From NCBI GenBank assembly GCA_038213835.1, contig JBBQSN010000088.1, forward strand, positions 1 through 14,720: DNA of 14,720 bases, in the 5' to 3' direction. The translations under genes and the position numbers were made by a program. The notes below the pieces were generated by a model. That model made no database searches. It saw only the letters and a list, made by a program, of their open reading frames with translations, and was not told where the DNA came from. The number at the start of each line of letters is the position of its first letter. Within the stretch, counting starts at the first letter, position 1. Positions 1-7,702 of the stretch are shown here, one piece after another. The DNA is from JBBQSN01 sp038213835 (GTDB lineage: Bacteria; Actinomycetota; Actinomycetes; Actinomycetales; CAWJMD01).

Positions 1-231
1 CTGGAGATCCACCACACACCCAAGCACGGGTCCTGGCTCAACATCGCCGAGATCGAGCTGTCCGCCCTGACCCGCCAGTGCCTGGACCGGCGCATCGACG
101 ACCTCGACGTCCTCAACACCGAACTGGCCGGCTGGCAGGCATCCACCAACGCCGACCAAAGACAAGTCAACTGGCACTTCACCACCAGTGATGCCCGCAC
201 CAGACTCCGCCACCTGTACCCAGACTGTTAG
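1..231 (+). CDS. IS630-family transposase, C-terminal fragment
   Basis: An open frame runs from the window edge to TAG at 229-231, giving 76 residues. It opens with LEIHHTPKHGSWLNIAEIEL, the characteristic block around the final acidic residue of the DDE catalytic triad in IS630 transposases (TPKHxSWLN..E). The following SALTRQCLDRRIDD and the tail VNWHF...RLRHLYPDC are typical of the end of these roughly 350-residue proteins. The first two catalytic acids lie outside the window. The fragment is cut by the window edge and is not necessarily broken in the genome. Nothing visible in it suggests decay. Confidence 0.88.
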   Translation: MEIHHTPKHGSWLNIAEIELSALTRQCLDRRIDDLDVLNTELAGWQASTNADQRQVNWHFTTSDARTRLRHLYPDC

Positions 232-247
232 AGGCGACGGACTACTA
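1..247 (+). mobile_element. IS630-family insertion sequence, right end (truncated by window edge)
   Basis: The window opens inside an IS630-type element: the C-terminal part of its transposase ends at 231 and the element probably ends at about 245. The sequence at 245-248 is CTAG, a tetranucleotide that is scarce in high-GC actinobacterial DNA. IS630 is known to insert into TA, preferably within CTAG, duplicating the TA. I therefore place the duplicated target TA at 246-247. The left end and terminal repeat cannot be seen, so the exact boundary is inferred. Confidence 0.7.
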
Positions 248-251
248 GGGT
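246..251 (+). promoter_or_regulatory. -10 element of ppk2, straddling the IS junction
   Basis: TAGGGT is followed by six bases and then the ATG at 258, matching the leaderless -10 spacing seen elsewhere in the window. The TA at 246-247 is also the presumed IS630 target duplication, so the native sequence upstream of the -10 has been replaced by IS DNA. About 17-18 bases further upstream (222-228) I see no TTGACA-like -35 element. Confidence 0.55.
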
Positions 252-257
252 CGGTGC

Positions 258-1184
258 ATGTCGAAGACCAAGGGCAAGGCGGCGCAGAAGGCCGCCGACG
301 AGGCAGCGGCCAAGGCCGAAGAGCTCGCGGAGCAGGCGGAGGTCCTCGAGCCCTCGGGCCTGGCCGCGGTGCTCACCGTCCGCGACGGCTTCCGGCTGGA
401 GGACGTCGATCCGCGCAGCACGCCGGGTTTCGACGGTGACAAGGCGGCCGGCAAGGCGGCCCTCGCGGCCGGCGCCGGCCAGGTCTCCAAGCTGCAGGAG
501 CGCCTCTTCGCCGAGGGGCTGTCGGGCGGGCAGCGGTCGGTGCTGCTCGTCGTGCAGGGCATGGACACCTCGGGCAAGGGCGGGATCATGCGCCACGTCG
601 TGGGGTCGGTGGACCCCCAAGGCGTCCGGCTCGTCTCGTTCAAGGCACCTACCGCGCAGGAGCGGGCAAAGGGCTTCCTGTGGCGGATCCGCCGCGCGCT
701 TCCCGAGCCCGGTTACGTCGGTGTGTTCGACCGCTCCCACTACGAGGACGTCCTCATCGCGAGGGTCCACGAGCTCGCTCCCAAGCCGGTCCTGCGACGT
801 CGCTACGCGACGATCAACGGCTTCGAGCGCCGTCTCGTCGAGCAGGGCACCAGCGTGCTCAAGGTGATGCTGCACATCTCGAAGGCGGAACAGAGGTCCC
901 GCCTGTCGGAGCGGCTCGAACGGCCTGACAAGCTCTGGAAGTACAACCCCGGGGACGTCGACGAGAGGAAGCGCTGGGACGACTACCAGGAGGCCTACGA
1001 GCTCGCCCTCACGCGCTGCTCGACGCCGATCGCGCCCTGGCACGTCGTCCCGGCGGACCGGAAGTGGTACGCCCGCTGGGCGGTCCAGCAGCTGCTGCTG
1101 GACGCCCTCGTCGGACTGGACCCGCAGTGGCCCCCGGCCGACTACGACGTCGATGTCGAGAAGGCGCGGCTGGCCGCCAGCTGA
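258..1184 (+). CDS. ppk2: PPK2-family polyphosphate:nucleotide phosphotransferase
   Basis: This 308-residue protein belongs to the PPK2 family, which transfers phosphate between inorganic polyphosphate and nucleotides in the cytoplasm. A charged, Ala/Lys/Glu-rich N-terminus (about 1-30) precedes the kinase core. Visible motifs are the Walker A loop GMDTSGKGG (101-109), the SFKAPTAQE strand-loop (127-135), the Walker B region VFDRSHYEDVL (156-166), an Arg-rich lid (VLRRRYATINGFERRL) and the C-terminal APWHVVPADRKWYARWAV block. The motif order and length fit the TIGR03709-like single-domain PPK2 branch; whether AMP or NDP is the acceptor cannot be read from sequence. The ATG at 258 has no Shine-Dalgarno but lies six bases after TAGGGT, which suggests leaderless translation. 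Its stop is 22 bp from the convergent treY stop. An IS630 end sits directly upstream. Confidence 0.93.
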   Translation: MSKTKGKAAQKAADEAAAKAEELAEQAEVLEPSGLAAVLTVRDGFRLEDVDPRSTPGFDGDKAAGKAALAAGAGQVSKLQERLFAEGLSGGQRSVLLVVQGMDTSGKGGIMRHVVGSVDPQGVRLVSFKAPTAQERAKGFLWRIRRALPEPGYVGVFDRSHYEDVLIARVHELAPKPVLRRRYATINGFERRLVEQGTSVLKVMLHISKAEQRSRLSERLERPDKLWKYNPGDVDERKRWDDYQEAYELALTRCSTPIAPWHVVPADRKWYARWAVQQLLLDALVGLDPQWPPADYDVDVEKARLAAS

Positions 1185-1189
1185 CGGCC

Positions 1190-1201
1190 GCGAGGCCTCG
1201 C
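1190..1201. other. Palindrome between convergent ppk2 and treY
   Basis: The 22-bp gap between the two stop codons contains the perfect 12-bp palindrome GCGAGGCCTCGC. It could fold as a short hairpin on either transcript and so act as a weak two-way terminator. There is no T-run and the stem is short. Confidence 0.3.
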
Positions 1202-1206
1202 CGGGA

Positions 1207-3762
1207 TCAGCCCTCCCGCACCAGCAGCGCCACCGGCAGGTCGGCCATCAGGGCGGCGATCCGGGTGGGCGCGCCGGGCTCTCCGCCGTGCACGGTCCGC
1301 CCGGTGAGTGCGTCGGTCCAGCTGCCTTCCGGCAGGGCGACGGTGTGCTCGCCCCAGCCGCCGAGGTCGGCGAGCTCGCGCGCGAGCCGGGTCACCAGGG
1401 TGAGCGCGCGCGGACCCCGGGCGTCGCTGCGCGCGAACGCCACCAGGTGGCCGGTCGTGGTGGGCAGCGGCGCGTAGCCCGCGCCCTCACCGATGAACGC
1501 GCCCGGGAGGTCGCGCCGCAGCCGCAGCGCCCGCGACGTCACGAGCAGCTTCTCGTCGTCGAGGTCGTCCGGGCGCGCCCCGGCGTCCAACCGGGCCAGC
1601 CGGGTCCGACGGGCGTCGAGGTCGACGGCCCTGCGGTTGTCCGGGTCGACCAGGGAGGCCTCGACCAGCTCGGTGCCCTGGTAGACGTCCGGCACGCCGG
1701 GCATCGTCAGCTGGACGAGCTTCTGGCCGAGGATCGCGACCCGGGCGATGTCGGCGGTGGAGCGCACGAACGACCGCACCAGGTCGACCACCTCGGGTGA
1801 GCCGAGCACCCCGGTGGCCAGCTGCGCGACCGCCTCCTCGTACGGCTCGTCGACCGCGGTCCAGGTGGTACGCCGCTTGGCCTCGCGCACCGCCTTGGTG
1901 AGGTACTGCTGCAGCCGCTCCTCGGCGAGGGGCTCGTCGGCCACGTGGTCCCAGGTCGCCAGCAGGGTCTGCCAGAGCAGGTACTCGGTGGGTCCGTCGA
2001 CCAGCGCGGAGCGGAACGGTGTCGAGGCCGCGTGCCAGGACCGCACCGCGGCGTCCCACTCGGCCGGCACCTCGGAGAGCACCGCGAGCCGGGCCCGGGC
2101 GTCCTCGGCGCGCTTGGTGTCGTGGGTCGACAACGTGGTCATCGCCGTGGGCCAGTGCGCCAGCAGCCGCTCGCAGAACGCGTGCAGCTGCTCGGGGGAG
2201 ACCCCGAACCGGTCCGGGTCGCCGCCCACCTCGTTGAGACCGGCCAGGCGGAACGAGCGGTAGAAGGCGGTGTCCTCGATGCCCTTGGCCATCACGGGCC
2301 CGCAGGTCTGCTGGAACCTCACGACCAGCTCGGCGCGGTCGATGTCGCCGCTGCGTCCGGCGCTCCCGGCCTCGCGCCCCAGGACGAGGTCACGCACCAG
2401 GTCGAGCGTCTCGTGCACGTCCTCGGGCAGGTGGGCCCGGGCGGCCTCGGTCGCCCGCTCCACCACCACCACCTCGGTCGGAGGAGCCACCTCGCCGGGG
2501 ACGACGTAGGCGCGGTACCGGTCGAACGCCACCAGCAGCTCGGTGAGCACCAGCTCGAGGCCGCGGCGGGTGTGGTCGCGCAGCCGGATGTCGGCGGCGG
2601 TGATCGAGACGAGCAGCTCGGCCAGCCGATGCACCTCGGCGTACAGCGAGCCGCGCACCACCTCGTGCTTGGCCTTCGCCACGACGTGGTGCATGTCGCG
2701 CAGCAGGTCGGGGTCGTCACCGGCGAAGTCGGCCCAGGTCGCCTGCAGCGCACCGGCGGCCGCCGGCTGCACGAACAGCCCGCCGACACGGACCAGCGCG
2801 TCGTACCCGGTGGTCCCGGCGCACGCCCAGTCGTCCGGGAGCGTCTCCTCTCCCTCCAGGATCTTCTCCACGACGACCCAGGCGCCACCGGAAGCCTCGG
2901 CCAGCCGGCGCAGGTACTCGCGCGGGTCGGCGAGCCCGTCCGGGTGGTCGATCCGCAGGCCGTCGAGCGAGCCGTCCTGGACGAGGTCGAGCAGCAGCCG
3001 GTGGGTGGCCTCGAACACCTCGGGGTCCTCGACCCGTACGGCGGCCAGCGTGCCGACGTCGAAGAACCGCCGGTAGTTCAGCTCGCTGTCGCCGACCTTC
3101 CAGTGCGCCAGGCGGTACCACTGCCGGTCGACGAGATCGGCGAGCGGCAGGTGCTCGGTGCCGGGGCGGACGGGGAACTCGTGCTCGTGGTAGCGCAGCA
3201 CCGGCTCGTCACCGGAGTGGTCGACCGACAGCGCGCCCTCGGCCAGCACCTGCCCGATGCGCGCACCGAGCACGGGCATCAGGATCGAGCGGACGCCCTC
3301 GTCGCCCGGGTCGACACTGCGGGCAGTCAGACGCGTGGCACCCCAGTCGATGTCGAACCAGCTCGCGAACGGTGACGCCGGCCCCTCACGCAGCACGGCC
3401 CACAGCGGCGCGTTCAGCCGCACCGGGACCGGCACCGTCATGTGGTTCGGCACGACGTCAGCCACCGCGCGCACCCCGGCCGCGTGCAGGCGCGTGATCA
3501 TCTCGTCGAAGGCCTCCCGGCCGCCGGCGTCCTGCGAGAGCCGGGTGTGGTCGAGCACGTCGTACCCGTGGGTCGACCCGGGCGTCGCCGCCAGGACCGG
3601 CGACAGGTAGGCGTGGCTCGCCCCGAGGGCCGCGAGGTAGTCGGCGGCCCGCCCGACGTCGGCGAAGGTCTGGTCGCCGTTGACCTGCACGCGGTAGGTG
3701 GACACCGGCACCGGCCGGCCGGCCGCCGGTCGGTGGCCGGTGGACCGGTCCTGGACGCTCAC
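1207..3762 (-). CDS. treY: Maltooligosyltrehalose synthase
   Basis: TreY is a GH13 enzyme that isomerises the reducing-end alpha-1,4 link of maltodextrins to alpha,alpha-1,1, making maltooligosyltrehalose. With this start it has 851 residues. The N-terminus carries STYRVQVN, then ADVVPNHM (about 101-108), YRRFFD (about 230), DGLRIDHPDGL with the nucleophile Asp (about 267-277), VVVEKIL with the acid Glu (about 296-302) and the late STHDTKRAEDARARL block. All key residues are present. I prefer the GTG at 3762, which has GAGGA seven bases upstream and lies nearer to where relatives begin. A GTG at 3825 overlaps the treX stop by four bases and would add 21 residues encoded by a low-complexity repeat (MSERSERAIW...); it remains possible. 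treX is immediately upstream. The partner treZ is absent: the next gene, ppk2, is convergent. Confidence 0.93.
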   Translation of the reverse strand: MSVQDRSTGHRPAAGRPVPVSTYRVQVNGDQTFADVGRAADYLAALGASHAYLSPVLAATPGSTHGYDVLDHTRLSQDAGGREAFDEMITRLHAAGVRAVADVVPNHMTVPVPVRLNAPLWAVLREGPASPFASWFDIDWGATRLTARSVDPGDEGVRSILMPVLGARIGQVLAEGALSVDHSGDEPVLRYHEHEFPVRPGTEHLPLADLVDRQWYRLAHWKVGDSELNYRRFFDVGTLAAVRVEDPEVFEATHRLLLDLVQDGSLDGLRIDHPDGLADPREYLRRLAEASGGAWVVVEKILEGEETLPDDWACAGTTGYDALVRVGGLFVQPAAAGALQATWADFAGDDPDLLRDMHHVVAKAKHEVVRGSLYAEVHRLAELLVSITAADIRLRDHTRRGLELVLTELLVAFDRYRAYVVPGEVAPPTEVVVVERATEAARAHLPEDVHETLDLVRDLVLGREAGSAGRSGDIDRAELVVRFQQTCGPVMAKGIEDTAFYRSFRLAGLNEVGGDPDRFGVSPEQLHAFCERLLAHWPTAMTTLSTHDTKRAEDARARLAVLSEVPAEWDAAVRSWHAASTPFRSALVDGPTEYLLWQTLLATWDHVADEPLAEERLQQYLTKAVREAKRRTTWTAVDEPYEEAVAQLATGVLGSPEVVDLVRSFVRSTADIARVAILGQKLVQLTMPGVPDVYQGTELVEASLVDPDNRRAVDLDARRTRLARLDAGARPDDLDDEKLLVTSRALRLRRDLPGAFIGEGAGYAPLPTTTGHLVAFARSDARGPRALTLVTRLARELADLGGWGEHTVALPEGSWTDALTGRTVHGGEPGAPTRIAALMADLPVALLVREG

Positions 3763-3802
3763 GGCTCGTTCCTCGCCGTTCGCACCGCGCTGTGCCCAGA
3801 TG

Positions 3803-3825
3803 GCTCGCTCGCTCCGCTCGCTCAC
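3803..3825. repeat. GAGC/GCTC-rich junction repeat at treX/treY
   Basis: On the minus strand this reads GTGAGCGAGCGGAGCGAGCG followed by AGC: near-tandem GAGC/GCGAGC units. It begins in the last bases of treX (the TGA overlaps the repeat's GTGA) and, if translated, gives the peptide MSERSER. Similar SERSER-encoding sequences recur at gene ends and starts in actinobacterial genomes, from memory. Only one copy occurs in this window, so its repeat status rests on that recollection and on its internal repetition. Confidence 0.5.
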
Positions 3826-6053
3826 GTGACCCTCGCGTCCTGCTCCGCCGCGGCGTCGGACGCCGCGCCGTCGAGGGCCGCGCGCGCGGGGTCGATCGCC
3901 GGGACGCTGGCCGCCACGGCCAGGTCACTCGCCGTCCCGGTGGAGTGCCGCTGGCGCGCGAGCACGACGGTGCTGCGCGAGGAGCAGACCACCTCGGCGT
4001 GGGCGGGGACCTCCGTCCCGGACTGCAGCCGCTCGGCGGTGTCGAAGACCACCAGCCAAGCAGCGCCGTACTCGGGCGAGGGGAGGGTGACCGACAGCTT
4101 CTCGTGGTGCCCGTTGAACAGGATGAGGAAGGAGTCGTCGACGATCCGCTGCCCGCGGGGGTCCGGCTCGGGGATGGCCTCGCCGTTGAGGAAGACCGCC
4201 AACGAGCGGGCGTAGCCGTTGCGCCAGTGCTCCTCGCCCATGTGCTCGCCGGTCGGCGTGAACCAGGCGATGTCGCCGAGTGCGGACTCGCCGCCGTGGT
4301 CGGCGCTGCCCGCGAAGAACCGGCGGCGCCGGAAGACCGGGTGCTGCTGTCGCAGCATGACGACCGACTGCGTGAAAGCCAGCATCGAGCGGGCGTCGTC
4401 GTCGAGGTCCCAGTCCATCCAGGAGAGCTCGTTGTCCTGGCAGTAGACGTTGTTGTTGCCGTCCTGGGAGCGACCGATCTCGTCGCCGTGGGCGATCATC
4501 GGCACGCCCTGGCTGATGAGCAGCGTGGTCATCAGGTTGCGCATCTGACGGTTCCGCAGCGTGCGGATGTCGACGTCGTCGGTCTCGCCCTCGGCACCGC
4601 AGTTCCACGAGCGGTTGTGGTTCTCGCCGTCGTTGCCGCCCTCGCCGTTGGCGTCGTTGTGCTTCTCGTTGTAGCTGACCAGGTCTCGCATGGTGAAGCC
4701 GTCGTGAGCAGTGACGAAGTTGATGCTCGCGATCGGCCGACGGCCGTCGTCCTGATAGAGGTCACTGGAACCGGTGATGCGGGAGGCGAACTCGCCGAGC
4801 GTGGCCGGCTCACCCCGCCAGAAGTCGCGGACGATGTCGCGGTAGCTGCCGTTCCACTCGGTCCACAGCGGGGGGAACCCGCCGACCTGGTAGCCGCCGT
4901 CGCCGAGGTCCCACGGCTCCGCGATCAGCTTGACCTGCGAGATGACCGGGTCCTGCTGCACGAGGTCGAAGAAGGCGCTCAGCCGGTCGACCTCGTGGAA
5001 CTGGCGGGCCAGGGTGGCCGCGAGGTCGAATCGGAAGCCGTCGACGTGCATGTCGATCACCCAGTACCGCAGCGAGTCCATGATCAGCTGCAGCACGTGC
5101 GGGTGCCGCATCAGCAGGCTGTTCCCGGTGCCGGTGGTGTCGTAGTAGTGCTGCTGCTCGTCGTCGACCAGCCGGTAGTACGCGGTGTTGTCGATGCCTC
5201 GGAAGCACAGCGTCGGCCCGAGGTGGTTGCCCTCGGCCGTGTGGTTGTAGACGACGTCGAGGATGACCTCGATGTCGGCGGCGTGCAGCGCCTTGACCAT
5301 CGCCTTGAACTCCTGCACCTGCTGACCGCGGGTGCCGTTGGCGGAGACGGCGTTGTGAGGCGCGAAGAAGCCGATCGTGTTGTAGCCCCAGTAGTTGTCG
5401 AGGCCCTTCTCCTGCAGGAGTGTGTCCTGCACGAACTGGTGCACCGGCATCAGCTCGATCGCCGTGACCCCGAGGCCCTTGAGGTGGTCGACTATCGCCG
5501 GGTGCCCGATGCCCGCGTAGGTGCCGCGGATCTCGTCCGGGATGCCGGGGTGGGTCCGGGTGAGGCCCTTGACGTGCGCCTCGTAGATCACGCTCTGGTG
5601 GTACTCGTGCCGCGGCTGGCGGTCGTCGGCCCAGTCGAAGAACGGGTTGATGACCACCGAGAGCATCGTGTGCTTGGCGCTGTCCTGAGGGTTCGGCTTG
5701 CCCGGTGCGTCGAACGTGTACGAGAACAGCGAGGAGTCGCCGTCGACCTGGCCGTCGATCGCCTTGGCGTAGGGGTCGAGCAGCAGCTTGGAGGGGTCGC
5801 AGCGCAGGCCCTTCGTGGGGTCGTACGGCCCGTGCACCCGGTAGCCGTAGCGCTGGCCGGGCTGCAGCGAGGGCAGGTACACGTGGTGGACGAAGCCGTC
5901 CACCTCCCCGAGCTCGACGCGCTCCTCGGTGCCGTCCTCGGCCACGAGGCACAGCTCGACCTTGTCCGCCACCTCCGAGAAGAGGGCGAAGTTCGTCCCT
6001 GTCCCGTCGTAGGTGGCGCCGAGGGGGTAGGGCTTTCCGGGCCAGATCTGCAC
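3822..6053 (-). CDS. treX: Glycogen debranching enzyme TreX/GlgX
   Basis: This 743-residue GH13 enzyme hydrolyses alpha-1,6 branches of glycogen, supplying linear maltodextrins to TreY. An N-terminal CBM48-like beta domain (about 10-130, GTNFALFSEVADKVELCL) precedes the catalytic barrel. Visible GH13 regions are DVVYNHT (266-272), VDGFRFD with nucleophile Asp343, LIAEPWD with acid/base Glu379, and VTAHDG with Asp451. The conserved GYNTIGFFAPH and the late RNRQMRNLMTTLL...GVPM..HGDE block are also present. The last 40 or so residues are an Ala/Ser-rich tail beyond the usual domain end. The GTG start at 6053 has GGAG six bases upstream. It is the middle gene of a small-gene/treX/treY run and its TGA overlaps an alternative treY GTG by four bases. 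Confidence 0.95.
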   Translation of the reverse strand: MQIWPGKPYPLGATYDGTGTNFALFSEVADKVELCLVAEDGTEERVELGEVDGFVHHVYLPSLQPGQRYGYRVHGPYDPTKGLRCDPSKLLLDPYAKAIDGQVDGDSSLFSYTFDAPGKPNPQDSAKHTMLSVVINPFFDWADDRQPRHEYHQSVIYEAHVKGLTRTHPGIPDEIRGTYAGIGHPAIVDHLKGLGVTAIELMPVHQFVQDTLLQEKGLDNYWGYNTIGFFAPHNAVSANGTRGQQVQEFKAMVKALHAADIEVILDVVYNHTAEGNHLGPTLCFRGIDNTAYYRLVDDEQQHYYDTTGTGNSLLMRHPHVLQLIMDSLRYWVIDMHVDGFRFDLAATLARQFHEVDRLSAFFDLVQQDPVISQVKLIAEPWDLGDGGYQVGGFPPLWTEWNGSYRDIVRDFWRGEPATLGEFASRITGSSDLYQDDGRRPIASINFVTAHDGFTMRDLVSYNEKHNDANGEGGNDGENHNRSWNCGAEGETDDVDIRTLRNRQMRNLMTTLLISQGVPMIAHGDEIGRSQDGNNNVYCQDNELSWMDWDLDDDARSMLAFTQSVVMLRQQHPVFRRRRFFAGSADHGGESALGDIAWFTPTGEHMGEEHWRNGYARSLAVFLNGEAIPEPDPRGQRIVDDSFLILFNGHHEKLSVTLPSPEYGAAWLVVFDTAERLQSGTEVPAHAEVVCSSRSTVVLARQRHSTGTASDLAVAASVPAIDPARAALDGAASDAAAEQDARVT

Positions 6054-6119
6054 GCGTTGCTCCAGTGGTGGTGGTGAGGTGTTGCGCGACGCTGCGCAGG
6101 TACGGCTTCAGAGGATGGC

Positions 6120-6386
6120 TCAGATCGCGACGGACCGCGCGACGATGGCGCGGGTCGTGGGGTCTCCCACGGGCAGCGTGCCGAGGCACGCACCGCCCTG
6201 CCGCCCGACCCGGGTGGCGAGGACGGCGTCCGCGACCTCGCGGGTGCTGCACCGCACCAGCGGGCTCGCCAACACGTGCCCGGCGTGCTCGACCCCGACC
6301 TGCATCCGCTGGTGGTCGGCGGGGTGGGACGACGGCTGGTCCCTCCCCGCGGGGACCTGGTCGGTCACCAGGTGGGTGGAAGGCAC
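6120..6386 (-). CDS. Small hypothetical protein heading the treX-treY run
   Basis: An 88-residue frame from GTG (6386) to TGA (6120-6122). I do not recognise the family and see no signal peptide or membrane segment. It is supported by nearly every codon ending in G or C, a balanced composition (EVADAVLATRVGRQGG, GTLPVGDPTTRAIVARSVAI) and a start exactly six bases after TACCGT. The competing plus-strand frame shares the same third positions but is rich in Trp, Cys and Arg, as shadow frames are. An upstream extension to an ATG at 6491 would cross the promoter and looks non-coding. Its stop is 66 bp before treX in the same direction, so it may be the first gene of the trehalose transcript. Confidence 0.55.
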   Translation of the reverse strand: MPSTHLVTDQVPAGRDQPSSHPADHQRMQVGVEHAGHVLASPLVRCSTREVADAVLATRVGRQGGACLGTLPVGDPTTRAIVARSVAI

Positions 6387-6392
6387 CCGCCC

Positions 6393-6398
6393 ACGGTA
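6393..6398 (-). promoter_or_regulatory. -10 element of the small gene/treX/treY run
   Basis: On the minus strand TACCGT is followed by six bases (GGGCGG) and the GTG at 6386, the spacing of an actinobacterial leaderless promoter. It would be the main promoter for the downstream trehalose genes. Confidence 0.5.
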
Positions 6399-6460
6399 GT
6401 GCCCGCCTCGGGGGGACCCTGCCCCTGGCGCGGCGGCAGGCGCAGTCGCACGGGGCTGGC

Positions 6461-6466
6461 TACCGT
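6461..6466 (+). promoter_or_regulatory. -10 element of the YihY-family gene
   Basis: TACCGT, then six bases, then GTG at 6473. It is the same hexamer as the divergent promoter 62 bp away on the other strand. No Shine-Dalgarno lies before the GTG. Confidence 0.55.
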
Positions 6467-6472
6467 GGCGGG

Positions 6473-7630
6473 GTGGCGGTCGACCGGGCACCGACGGGAC
6501 GGGTGCAGGCGATGCGTCGTGGCCTGGGCTCCCTCCTCCGGCGCGACCGGGTCCGCACCGTCGTCGGCCTGGTCACCCGCACCGTCGGGGTGTGCCTGCG
6601 GTACCGGGTCACCGGCCTCGCGGCCGAGGCCGGCTTCTTCGCCCTGCTGTCGATGCCGCCGCTGGTGCTCGGGCTGGCCGGATCGGCCGCCTGGATCGGC
6701 TCGCGGCTCGGCACCGACACCGCCCTGCAGCTGAAGAACGGGGTGCGCGACTACCTGTCGCCGTTCCTCACCGACGACGTCGTCAACACGGTGATCGTCC
6801 CCACCCTCGAGGACGCCCTCGACCGGCCCCGGTACGACCTGATCTCGATCGGCTTCGTGCTCTCGCTGTGGTCGGGCTCGCGGGCGCTCAACGTCTACCT
6901 GGACACGATCTCGATCATGTACGGGCTGGGCGGGCACCGCAGCATCGTCCGGACCCGGGTGCTGTCGTTCGCGATCTACCTGCTGGTGCTGGTGCTCGGC
7001 GCCTTCACCCTGCCCCTGGTGCTGGTGGGCCCGACCATGCTCGGGCGGGCCCTGCCCGGCCCGCTCGACGGGCTGCTGGTCCTGTACTGGCCCGTGGTCA
7101 CGCTGCTGGGCGTCGCCCTGCTCACGACGCTCTACCACGTGAGCGTGCCGCTGCGGACGTCGTGGCGCCGCGACGTCCCGGGGGCGCTCCTGGCCCTGGT
7201 GATCTGGGTGCTGGCCAGCGCGCTGCTGCGGGGAGCGCTCGCGTTCGCCGTCCCGGGAAGCCGGTCGCAGACCGAGAGCCTGTCGATCTACGGGCCGCTC
7301 ACGACCCCCATCATCGTGCTGGTCTGGTTGTACCTGTTGGCCATCGCGGTGCTCGTCGGCGCGGCCCTGAACGCGGTGGTCGACGAGACCTGGCCGAACG
7401 GTGCGCGCTCGGCCGCTCGGAAGGAGGCGGCCGCGCGGTCCGCGGGGCAGGCCACGACCTTGACCCCGGTGCGCGACGCCGAGGCCGAGCAGGACCTCCA
7501 GGCGCGCTGGTCGACGCAGTACGGGATGGGAGCCGCTGCGGCCCTGACGCCCTCGCGCTCGGACCTCGTCCCGCCGGAGGGTGCCGGGCCCCCGGAGAAT
7601 CCGCGTGACGACCAGGACGCGCCGACCTAG
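6473..7630 (+). CDS. YihY/BrkB-family inner-membrane protein
   Basis: A 385-residue polytopic membrane protein of the YihY/virulence-factor-BrkB family, once mislabelled RNase BN; its biochemical role is not settled. Hydrophobic segments lie at about 53-76, 122-143, 163-188, 200-224, 236-258 and 276-303, giving the usual six. Family features include the basic N-terminus (RRGLGSLLRRDR), AAEAGFFALLSMPPL in the first segment, SLWSGSRALNVYLDTI, and SIYGPLTTPIIVLVWLYL before the last segment, ending ALNAVVDE. The C-terminal 80 residues are a hydrophilic cytoplasmic tail. The GTG at 6473 follows TACCGT by six bases; an in-frame ATG 13 codons later is a weaker alternative. A GC-rich hairpin follows the stop. 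Confidence 0.9.
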   Translation: MAVDRAPTGRVQAMRRGLGSLLRRDRVRTVVGLVTRTVGVCLRYRVTGLAAEAGFFALLSMPPLVLGLAGSAAWIGSRLGTDTALQLKNGVRDYLSPFLTDDVVNTVIVPTLEDALDRPRYDLISIGFVLSLWSGSRALNVYLDTISIMYGLGGHRSIVRTRVLSFAIYLLVLVLGAFTLPLVLVGPTMLGRALPGPLDGLLVLYWPVVTLLGVALLTTLYHVSVPLRTSWRRDVPGALLALVIWVLASALLRGALAFAVPGSRSQTESLSIYGPLTTPIIVLVWLYLLAIAVLVGAALNAVVDETWPNGARSAARKEAAARSAGQATTLTPVRDAEAEQDLQARWSTQYGMGAAAALTPSRSDLVPPEGAGPPENPRDDQDAPT

Positions 7631-7643
7631 CCTGGTCGACGCA

Positions 7644-7662
7644 GGACCGGCACCGCCGGTCC
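7644..7662 (+). terminator. Hairpin after the YihY-family gene
   Basis: GGACCGGC, loop ACC, GCCGGTCC: a perfect 8-bp GC stem with a three-base loop, 13 bases after the stop codon. There is no T-run behind it, as is common for actinobacterial terminators. Confidence 0.5.
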
Positions 7663-7702
7663 CCGACGGTCCGCGGTGACGCGGCGCAGGAGGTGGCCTC
7701 GG

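Noticed and set aside
3792..6077. A very long open frame on the plus strand opposite treX (and similar long ones opposite treY, pabB and the CapA-like gene)
   Set aside because: These share third codon positions with clear GH13, pabB and CapA-family genes on the other strand and have Val/Arg/Asp-skewed or Arg/Pro-skewed composition without domains. They are high-GC shadow frames.
6079..6399. Plus-strand frame opposite the small gene at 6120-6386
   Set aside because: It is rich in Trp, Cys, Ser and Arg, has no ribosome-binding site or correctly spaced -10 element, and looks like the shadow of the minus-strand frame.
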